In this document: positions 1 to 5,307 of the stretch, in pieces
Layout of the letters: each line of letters begins with the position of its first letter
How positions within the stretch are numbered: the first letter of the stretch is position 1
Program-made: the position numbers and the translations under genes
DNA from: Rickettsiales bacterium
GTDB taxonomy: Bacteria > Pseudomonadota > Alphaproteobacteria > Rickettsiales > UBA3002
Length of the DNA stretch: 5,798 nt
NCBI GenBank assembly: GCA_002725445.1
Contig: PBPD01000047.1
Coordinates: 1 to 5,798, forward strand
Direction: 5' to 3'
Notes under the pieces: model-generated
The model's database searches: none
Seen by the model: only the letters and a program-made list of their open reading frames with translations
What the model was told of the DNA's origin: nothing

Positions 1-110
1 AAAATAATATTTGGTTTTGTGGCGCGTGGCAGCGCTATGGTTTTCATGAGGATGGCCTGCAATCGGCTGTGCATGTGGCAAAATCGCTGGGAGCAAAAGT
101 GCCGTGGTAG
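1..110 (+). CDS. FAD-dependent oxidoreductase (amine-oxidase type), C-terminal end only
   Basis: This is the last 35 codons of a gene that enters from the left edge, read in the frame starting at base 3 and ending in TAG at 108-110. The residues FCGAW followed by YGFHEDGLQS match the C-terminal FAD-contacting block of the NAD/FAD-binding amine-oxidase-like proteins (the 'predicted NAD/FAD-binding protein' group) that commonly sit just before DUF1365 and a CFA-synthase-like gene. In that family the segment closes the FAD site, and the Gly-Phe-His-Glu-Asp-Gly run is strongly conserved. The protein is probably a cytoplasmic or membrane-associated flavoenzyme acting on acyl chains, but the substrate cannot be read from this fragment. 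Its stop overlaps the next start by 7 bases, so it belongs to the same operon. The catalytic domain and the Rossmann motif are outside the window. Confidence 0.82.
   Translation, partial: NNIWFCGAWQRYGFHEDGLQSAVHVAKSLGAKVPW
89..93 (+). promoter_or_regulatory. Ribosome binding site supporting the GTG start at 104
   Basis: GGGAG lies 10 bases before GTG at 104, inside the end of the upstream oxidoreductase gene. The in-frame ATG codons at 125 and 140 have poorer upstream purine tracts. The conserved part of DUF1365 begins around residue 8, so ATG 125 stays possible. Confidence 0.45.
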
Positions 111-883
111 AGCAGCCGCAAGTGATGCACGCCCAAGTGATGCATAAGCGTACTGCGCCTAAAGTGAATCAGTTCACCTATGGCGTCTATTACCTGATGT
201 TGCCAGTGCGTGCACTGGAAGATATGAAACGCTGGCGACTGTTTGGCATCAACCGATTCAACCTGCTGAGTTTTTATGACCGCGACCATGGTGCGCGTGA
301 TGGTTCAGATTGCCGCCAATGGGCGCGCAACATGCTGGAGAGCTACGGGGTGGATCATCATGCGATGTCTATCTGGCTGGTGACCATGCCGCGTGTGCTT
401 GGTTATGTGTTTAATCCCGTTAGCTTTTGGATGTGCGTTGATGAAGATGAAAAACTGCGCGCCGTCATTGCAGAAGTGAATAATACATTTGGTGAAACCC
501 ATTCATACCTGCTCTTGCCAGAAAACGGTGGCGAGTTTTCCGCCGACGACTGGATTGAAGCCGACAAGCAATTTCATGTGTCGCCCTTTTTGCAAGTGGA
601 GGGATTATATCGTTTCCGTTTTGCATGGCAAAAAGAGAAGCTGGGTATTTGGATAGATTACCATACCGAAGAATACGGACGCACCTTGCTCACCTCGGTG
701 GTGGGTAAGCGCAAATCATTAACACAGCGTCGTTTGTGGCAGAGTTTTTGGCAGGTGCCGCTGGTAAGTATTAAAGTGATTGTTTTAATTCATTGGCAGG
801 CATTGCGCTTATGGTGGAAAGGTGTGAAGCATTTCCCCAAGCCCGATGCCCCCGAAGCAGGAGTGACTAAATGGCCATCCTAA
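104..883 (+). CDS. DUF1365 family protein
   Basis: This 259-residue protein is full length for the DUF1365 family, whose biochemical function is not established. Family landmarks in order are the N-terminal VMHKR block followed by NQFTYGVYYLML (residues 12-33), YDRDHGARDG (58-67), MPRVLGYVFNPVSFW (95-109), EVNNTFGE (124-131), KQFHVSPF (155-162) and a C-terminal IHWQALRLWWKG segment (229-240). There is no signal peptide. A hydrophobic stretch near residues 219-237 could touch the membrane. The GTG start at 104 overlaps the oxidoreductase stop by 7 bases, and the stop overlaps the methyltransferase start by 13 bases. DUF1365 is almost always found between an FAD oxidoreductase and a CFA-synthase-like enzyme, so a role in phospholipid acyl-chain modification is inferred from context. 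I see no truncation. Confidence 0.93.
   Translation: MVEQPQVMHAQVMHKRTAPKVNQFTYGVYYLMLPVRALEDMKRWRLFGINRFNLLSFYDRDHGARDGSDCRQWARNMLESYGVDHHAMSIWLVTMPRVLGYVFNPVSFWMCVDEDEKLRAVIAEVNNTFGETHSYLLLPENGGEFSADDWIEADKQFHVSPFLQVEGLYRFRFAWQKEKLGIWIDYHTEEYGRTLLTSVVGKRKSLTQRRLWQSFWQVPLVSIKVIVLIHWQALRLWWKGVKHFPKPDAPEAGVTKWPS
859..863 (+). promoter_or_regulatory. Ribosome binding site of the CFA-synthase-like gene
   Basis: AGGAG sits 7 bases before ATG 871, within the last codons of DUF1365. This strong site fixes the start at 871 and therefore the 13-base overlap between the two genes. Confidence 0.7.
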
Positions 884-2058
884 ACCTAACCCCGTTTTAT
901 GTGCGCGGTTTAATGAAAACGTTGCAGAGCGCACCTTACGGCACATTGAAATTGACCACGCCGGAAGGTGAGGTGCATCATTTCGAGGGCGAGAAAGAAG
1001 GCCCATCCGCTGATCTGCATATCCATCATTGGGATACGTTGAAGCAATCGTTATGGCGCGGCGATATCGGTTTTGGCGAAACCTATATTGACGGGAAATG
1101 GACCACCACAGATCTGCCAGAGCTGATGACTTATTTCGTCCATAACATGGAAGAGGTGAGCGATTTGTGCCATGGCACATGGGTGACGCGCCGTCTGTTT
1201 GGCATTGTGAATTGGCTGCGTCGTAATACCAAGCAGCAAAGCCGCGCCAATATTAAGGCGCATTACGATGTGGGGAACTCATTCTATAGCCTCTGGCTGG
1301 ATGAGAGCATGACCTACTCGTCTGCGCTTTTCAGCGAGGGTAATGCCATGCCATTGCAGGATGCGCAGCGCGCAAAATACGAGCGTATCATTGGCAAGAT
1401 GGACAAGCCAAACGCCGAAGTGCTCGAGATTGGATGTGGCTGGGGTGGCTTTGCAGAAGAGGCCGCCAAACACCAGCATCATGTGACAGGGCTTACCATA
1501 TCGCAAGAGCAATATAACTTTGCGCAAAACCGCATGGCCGAGCAAGGCCTGGACGACAAGGTGGAACTGCGCATGCAGGACTACCGCGATGTGACGGGTC
1601 TATTTGACTATATCGTGTCGATCGAAATGTTCGAGGCGGTGGGCGAGAAATACTGGCCAGCCTATTTCAATACCATCAAGCAGCGGTTGCAAGATTCAGG
1701 CAAAGCCATTGTGCAGACCATTACTATCGATGACAGCTTGTTTGACGATTACCGTCAGCGTAGTGATTTCATTCGTCACTACACTTTCCCGGGCGGCATG
1801 CTGCCCTCGGTGGAACGCCTGAAACAAGAGGTGGAGTCCGCTGGCCTGAAATGCAAAGAGGTATTCCATTTCGGGCAGGACTATGCCGAAACATTGCGCC
1901 GCTGGTTGCATGTGCTGGACGACAAGGTTGATGACATTAAAGGGCTCGGCTATTCGGATGCTTTTTTGCGCAGTTGGCGTTTTTATCTCAGTTGCTGCAT
2001 TGGGGCGTTTGCAGCCAGCCGCACCAGTGTGGTGCAGGTAGAGTTGGTGCATGCCTAG
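871..2058 (+). CDS. Cyclopropane-fatty-acyl-phospholipid synthase-like SAM methyltransferase
   Basis: The 395-residue protein has the layout of the CFA synthase family: an N-terminal lipid-binding domain (about 1-115), then a class I SAM methyltransferase domain. Visible motifs are AHYDVGNSFYSLWLD (130-144), the SAM-binding LEIGCGWGGFA (185-195), LTISQEQ (208-214), the QDYRD block (236-240), SIEMFEAVG (250-258), RHYTFPGGMLPS (302-313) and a C-terminal YLSCCIGAF (372-380). CFA synthases move a methylene from SAM to the double bond of an acyl chain within a membrane phospholipid. Compared with E. coli Cfa, Glu239 and Tyr317 have counterparts at Glu255 and Tyr338, but Cys139 is Ser151 and His266 is Gln282. 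These residues hold the bicarbonate that acts as base in E. coli, so the product could be a methylated or methylene fatty acid instead of a cyclopropane. The family call is firm; the exact product is open. A UfaM-like role is an inference from gene context. Confidence 0.93.
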   Translation: MAILNLTPFYVRGLMKTLQSAPYGTLKLTTPEGEVHHFEGEKEGPSADLHIHHWDTLKQSLWRGDIGFGETYIDGKWTTTDLPELMTYFVHNMEEVSDLCHGTWVTRRLFGIVNWLRRNTKQQSRANIKAHYDVGNSFYSLWLDESMTYSSALFSEGNAMPLQDAQRAKYERIIGKMDKPNAEVLEIGCGWGGFAEEAAKHQHHVTGLTISQEQYNFAQNRMAEQGLDDKVELRMQDYRDVTGLFDYIVSIEMFEAVGEKYWPAYFNTIKQRLQDSGKAIVQTITIDDSLFDDYRQRSDFIRHYTFPGGMLPSVERLKQEVESAGLKCKEVFHFGQDYAETLRRWLHVLDDKVDDIKGLGYSDAFLRSWRFYLSCCIGAFAASRTSVVQVELVHA

Positions 2059-3352
2059 CGCTCCGGTAAAAAAACGCACACTCTTCGCTTATGGCGCTAT
2101 CGCCATGCCATTGGCAGCAGCAGGGCTGCCTATCTATATTCACATACCACATTTTTATGCGTCGCAATTCGGCATCGACCTTGCGCTTCTGGGAGTGGTG
2201 CTGCTGGCTGTGCGCATCATTGACACGGTGCAAGACCCACTCCTTGGCTTATGGAGCGACAGGCTGAGCCAAAGAGGTGTTAGCCGAACACGCATGCTGG
2301 GCTGGTCGCTGCCGGTGTTTGGTGTGGCGATGTTCTTGCTGGTAGAACCGTTGGTAGAGAAGCATATTCTGTGGTGGCTGGTGGCAAGCATCACGCTGCT
2401 TTACACCGCCTACAGTATGCTCGCCGTTAATTATTATGCACTCGGCGCAGAGATGTCGCATGATTATAAAGAACGTGGGCGCATTAATGCATGGCGCGAA
2501 GGTGGCATTCTTATTGGTATTATGGTGGCTTCAGCAGCCCCCGGTTTGCTCGATAAATGGCTGGGTAATGACCGTGGTTTGCTGGCGTTTGGTGCGGCTA
2601 TGGCGGTGCTGTCACTACTTTTAATTCCGATCATATCGCTTACGCTGGCGCGGGTGAAAAAAATATCACAGCAGGATGATTCGGATAGCTCGCCGGGCAA
2701 CTGGTCTGACAATTTGCGCACCGCGTGGCAGAATAAACCATTGCGCTGGATGATTGCATTTTTGCTGGTGAATGGCTTGGCAAATTCTGTGCCCGCCACC
2801 CTCATTCTGTTCTACATTGAGGATGTGCTAGTAGCCAAAAGTAATGAGGGCATTTTCCTGCTGCTGTATTTTCTGGCCGGTGTGCTGGCCATGCCGTTAT
2901 GGGTGAAATTATCGGAAAAAGTGGGCCGTAAGAAAGCGCTCATGTGGTCACTCAGCTTGTCTGTTCTGGTGTTTTTCCCTGCTGGGTTCTTAGGGCAGGG
3001 CGATGCAGAATATTTCTATATTGTGTGCATAGTGGTTGGCGCGGCTTTGGGAGCAGACCTTGCATTGCCACCTGCCATGATGGCAGACGTTGCCGAGTCA
3101 AAAGGGCAGGGCAGCGGGTTTTACTATGGCGTCTGGAACGTGATCTGGAAACTTACCTTTGCGCTTTCAGCAGGCATCGCACTGCCGGCACTTGCATGGT
3201 TGGGTTATGACCCGTCGGGCGATAACACGGACGATGCATTGCGTCACGTAGCCTATGCCTATGCTTTGTGGCCATGTGTGTTGAAGCTATTGGCTGTGTG
3301 GGTGCTATGGCGCAGTCCGCTTGATCGAACGTTTAAAGAGGAGTCTTCATGA
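2051..3352 (+). CDS. MFS transporter, GPH (glycoside-pentoside-hexuronide:cation symporter) type
   Basis: This 433-residue integral membrane protein has about 12 hydrophobic segments, split by a polar central loop at roughly 201-230 (basic KK, then an Asp/Ser-rich stretch). That is the size and layout of MFS_2/GPH carriers. Family signatures are DTVQDPLLGLWSDR (58-71), with Asp58 and Asp62 at the cation-site positions of MelB-like carriers, the EMSHDYKERGRINAWRE loop (134-150), EKVGRKKAL (289-297) and LPPAMMADVAE (339-349). The start overlaps the methyltransferase stop by 8 bases, with a purine-rich AGGTAGAG just upstream. Related carriers recur in DUF1365/CFA operons, where no sugar-use genes are present, so a sugar substrate is unlikely. 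Movement of a lipid or lipid-derived compound across the inner membrane is a guess from context. Confidence 0.88.
   Translation: MPSAPVKKRTLFAYGAIAMPLAAAGLPIYIHIPHFYASQFGIDLALLGVVLLAVRIIDTVQDPLLGLWSDRLSQRGVSRTRMLGWSLPVFGVAMFLLVEPLVEKHILWWLVASITLLYTAYSMLAVNYYALGAEMSHDYKERGRINAWREGGILIGIMVASAAPGLLDKWLGNDRGLLAFGAAMAVLSLLLIPIISLTLARVKKISQQDDSDSSPGNWSDNLRTAWQNKPLRWMIAFLLVNGLANSVPATLILFYIEDVLVAKSNEGIFLLLYFLAGVLAMPLWVKLSEKVGRKKALMWSLSLSVLVFFPAGFLGQGDAEYFYIVCIVVGAALGADLALPPAMMADVAESKGQGSGFYYGVWNVIWKLTFALSAGIALPALAWLGYDPSGDNTDDALRHVAYAYALWPCVLKLLAVWVLWRSPLDRTFKEESS
3338..3343 (+). promoter_or_regulatory. Ribosome binding site of the DUF3833 lipoprotein gene
   Basis: GAGGAG in an A-rich setting lies 5 bases before ATG 3349 and 8 bases before the adjacent in-frame ATG 3352. 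Either Met may be used; the difference is one residue. Confidence 0.6.
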
Positions 3353-3870
3353 TGTTACGTGGCTTAATATGTGTGGGGTGCCTGCTATTGGTCAGCTGTG
3401 CTCCAAGCGTGGAAGACTACGCAGATGCTACTCCCACGCTCGATATTCGTGAGTTTTTTGATGGCGAACTCGTCGCCTTCGGGGTGATACAGGATTTTAC
3501 AGGGGAGGCGGTGTCGCATTTTACCGCTGATGTTACCGGTAGCTGGGATGGCAATAAAGGTGTGCTGGATGAACGCTTTGTGTTTGATGACGGCAGTACC
3601 GAAACACGCATATGGCATCTTGATGTGGAGGACGCGCATAATTTCACAGGTACGGCAGGGGATGTCATTGGCACGGCGGAAGGCAAACAATATGGCAATG
3701 CGCTAAACATGCAGTACACACTGGAGCGCGAACGTGATGGTAGCGCCATGACCTTTACCATGGATGACTGGATGTACCGCGTCAGCGATAACTATCTGAT
3801 CAACCGTACCGCCATGTATAAATACGGCATTCACGTGGCCGATATAACCATAGGGTTTCATAAGAAATAA
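3349..3870 (+). CDS. DUF3833 family lipoprotein
   Basis: The product has 173 residues. The N-terminus is a lipoprotein signal: a short basic start, a hydrophobic core, then the lipobox LVSC with the lipidated Cys at residue 17. The next residue is Ala, not Asp, which favours sorting to the outer membrane. The mature part carries DUF3833 landmarks: REFFDGELVAFGV (34-46), FTGEAVSHFTADVTGSW (50-66), LDERFVFDDG (73-82), Arg87 and Trp89, the GTAGDVIGTAEG block (101-112), YGNALNMQYTL (115-125) and DDWMYR (139-144). The function of the family is unknown. The gene overlaps the transporter by 4 bases (ATGA) and the SDR gene by 1 base. Its place in a lipid-modification operon suggests a lipid-binding or envelope role, but nothing in the sequence proves this. 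Confidence 0.9.
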   Translation: MMLRGLICVGCLLLVSCAPSVEDYADATPTLDIREFFDGELVAFGVIQDFTGEAVSHFTADVTGSWDGNKGVLDERFVFDDGSTETRIWHLDVEDAHNFTGTAGDVIGTAEGKQYGNALNMQYTLERERDGSAMTFTMDDWMYRVSDNYLINRTAMYKYGIHVADITIGFHKK

Positions 3871-4622
3871 TGGATTTGAACAATAAACATATCTGGTTGA
3901 TGGGAGCGAGTGAAGGCATTGGCCGCGCACTTGCACAAGAGCTCGACAAACGCGGTGCGCATGTAGCGTTAAGTGCGCGCAGTGAAGAACGTTTGGCCTC
4001 ATTGCGAGATGAATTGTCTGAAAATAACCATCTCGTTTTACCGGCAGATGTAACCGATCAGGGCACACTTACCGAAAGTTTTACTGCAATCGATAAAGCA
4101 TGGAACGCATGTGATGTAGCGATTTTCAATGTGGGCTATTACGAGCCGATGCATGCGCGTGATATGAAACTGGAAGATTGCCTGCGCACGATCGATATCA
4201 ACTTGCGTTCCATCTATAACTGGCTCGATATTATCGTGCCGTATTTTCGTGCGCGCAAGCGCGGCCGCATTGTTATTGTCGGTAGTGTGGCGGGCTATAG
4301 AGGTCTGCCAGGCTCGCTAGCTTACGGGCCAACAAAAGCAGCGCTTATCAATCTGTGCGAGGCGCTTTATGCCGAACTCGCCGACGATGGCATTGAGGTG
4401 CAAATGGTGAGCCCGGGCTTTGTAAAAACCCGTCTGACGGATAAAAACGACTTCAGCATGCCAATGCGTATTTCGGCAGAAAAAGCCGGTGCGCTCTTCG
4501 CCGATGGTTTGGAAAGCGATCGGTTTGAAATTCATTTCCCCAAACTCTTTACCTACAGCATGAAACTGCTGCGGGCACTGCCTACATGGGCCTATCTTCC
4601 ACTGGCGAAAAGGATCAGCTGA
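3870..4622 (+). CDS. Short-chain dehydrogenase/reductase (SDR), classical type
   Basis: This 250-residue protein has the complete classical SDR set: a glycine-rich nucleotide motif GASEGIG (12-18), Asp60 in the ADVTD segment, NVG (87-89) in place of the usual NAG, and the catalytic tetrad Asn111, Ser139, Tyr152 and Lys156, followed by SPGFVKT (181-187). Arg37 after the second strand suggests NADP(H). Met11 replaces the Thr that often precedes the glycine motif. A hydrophobic and basic C-terminus (about 224-248) could let it sit on the membrane. It is a cytoplasmic oxidoreductase that interconverts a carbonyl and an alcohol; the substrate is unknown but probably a lipid intermediate, given its neighbours. 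It starts within the preceding stop (TAATG) with only a weak upstream ribosome site, so it probably depends on translational coupling. Confidence 0.93.
   Translation: MDLNNKHIWLMGASEGIGRALAQELDKRGAHVALSARSEERLASLRDELSENNHLVLPADVTDQGTLTESFTAIDKAWNACDVAIFNVGYYEPMHARDMKLEDCLRTIDINLRSIYNWLDIIVPYFRARKRGRIVIVGSVAGYRGLPGSLAYGPTKAALINLCEALYAELADDGIEVQMVSPGFVKTRLTDKNDFSMPMRISAEKAGALFADGLESDRFEIHFPKLFTYSMKLLRALPTWAYLPLAKRIS
4608..4614 (+). promoter_or_regulatory. Ribosome binding site deciding the start at 4622
   Basis: AAAAGGA lies 7 bases before ATG 4622. The longer in-frame start at 4586 has no such site and would put 12 polar residues before an otherwise typical signal peptide, so 4622 is preferred. 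Confidence 0.6.
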
Positions 4623-5137
4623 TGAAAAAAACATTTCTGTTTTTGCTATCGTACTGCATGGTTTCGGTTAGCTTCGCAGCGTCTGTTCCCAACACGATTA
4701 CCGTGCGTGATGTCAGCATGCAGTTAGTGGGCGAGGCGACGCTTGGTTATGTGTTGTTTGATGTCTATAACGGGTATCTCTGGGCAGAAGCGGGAGAGTA
4801 TTCAGCCGATAAGCCGCACGCGCTGGAACTGCATTATTTGATGTCCTTTGATAAGGAAAGTTTGGCAGAACGATCCATTGCTGAAATCCGTGAAAACCAG
4901 CAAGCCGATGAGGCACAATTTGCACATTGGCAAACAGAGCTGGAACGTGTGTTTCGCGATGTCGAAGATGGTGACACTATCCGCGCAACCTATATGCCGA
5001 AAGAAGGTGTGATCTTTTCCTATAACGGAGAAGAAACGGGTGTTGTAGAGGGGCGTGATTTTGCCACCCATTTTATGGGAATATGGTTGGCTGAAACCAC
5101 GAGCGAACCCGAATTCAGAGCAGCGTTATTAGATTAA
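4622..5137 (+). CDS. Chalcone isomerase-like family protein, exported
   Basis: From ATG 4622 the product has 171 residues. It begins with a clear Sec signal peptide: MKK, a hydrophobic core, then SFAA, with cleavage near residues 19-20. The mature part resembles the bacterial chalcone-isomerase-like (Chalcone_3) fold: LVGEATLGYVLFDVYNGYLW (35-54), a HALELHYLMSFDKESLAE stretch (66-83), a central acidic and amphipathic region, GDTIRATYMPKEGV (117-130), then a short strand and a C-terminal FMGIWL (151-156). Bacterial members are not flavonoid enzymes in general; plant non-catalytic relatives bind fatty acids, so a periplasmic lipid-binding role is a reasonable inference. The start overlaps the SDR stop by one base (TGATG). 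It is the last gene of the operon. Confidence 0.85.
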   Translation: MKKTFLFLLSYCMVSVSFAASVPNTITVRDVSMQLVGEATLGYVLFDVYNGYLWAEAGEYSADKPHALELHYLMSFDKESLAERSIAEIRENQQADEAQFAHWQTELERVFRDVEDGDTIRATYMPKEGVIFSYNGEETGVVEGRDFATHFMGIWLAETTSEPEFRAALLD

Positions 5138-5138
5138 A

Positions 5139-5169
5139 TTTGTGCGCTGCGCAAACGCATTTTACTTTT
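5139..5169 (+). terminator. Possible weak intrinsic terminator after the lipid operon
   Basis: Directly after the stop codon, 5139-5155 can fold into a 7-pair hairpin (TTTGTGC against GCGCAAA, including one G-T wobble) with a 3-base loop. The T-rich stretch TTTTACTTTT follows at 5160-5169, separated by 4 bases. The stem is short and the T-run is interrupted and displaced, so termination here would be incomplete at best. Confidence 0.35.
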
Positions 5170-5222
5170 ATATCTCTGTAACTTTTGGAATGTTTCTTTT
5201 TAGCATACATTGCCAGTAGGGC

Positions 5223-5251
5223 TTGACTTGTGCAAAAAAAAACAGTATGTA
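5223..5251 (+). promoter_or_regulatory. Candidate sigma-70-type promoter of the phasin gene
   Basis: TTGACT at 5223-5228 matches five of six bases of the -35 consensus. After exactly 17 bases comes TATGTA at 5246-5251, which is a weak -10; an overlapping TATGTT at 5250-5255 is better by sequence but spaced 21 bases. The spacer contains a run of nine A (5234-5242). The spacer between operon and phasin is 170 bases (5138-5307) and holds no gene. A downstream TGCAGTGCA (5255-5263) could be an operator, see findings. Confidence 0.45.
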
Positions 5252-5292
5252 TGTTGCAGTGCACACAAAACGAGTGTGAGTGGAATGAGAAG

Positions 5293-5297
5293 AAGGA
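5293..5297 (+). promoter_or_regulatory. Ribosome binding site of the phasin gene
   Basis: AAGGA within a purine-rich AGAAGGAA tract lies 10 bases before ATG 5308. The ATG at 5298 is out of frame and runs into a stop after five codons. Confidence 0.55.
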
Positions 5298-5307
5298 ATG
5301 TTTAGCT

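Noticed and set aside
1696..2079. A 127-codon open frame on the minus strand inside the CFA-like gene
   Set aside because: It lies opposite conserved coding sequence of the methyltransferase and its translation shows no domain or plausible start context.
2944..3210. An 88-codon + strand frame inside the transporter gene
   Set aside because: It is a shifted-frame shadow of the MFS gene, rich in Cys and Arg, with no family resemblance.
4586..4621. Upstream in-frame start for the chalcone-isomerase-like protein
   Set aside because: It would put a polar segment before a well-formed signal peptide and lacks a ribosome site, while ATG 4622 has AAAAGGA 7 bases upstream and couples to the SDR stop.
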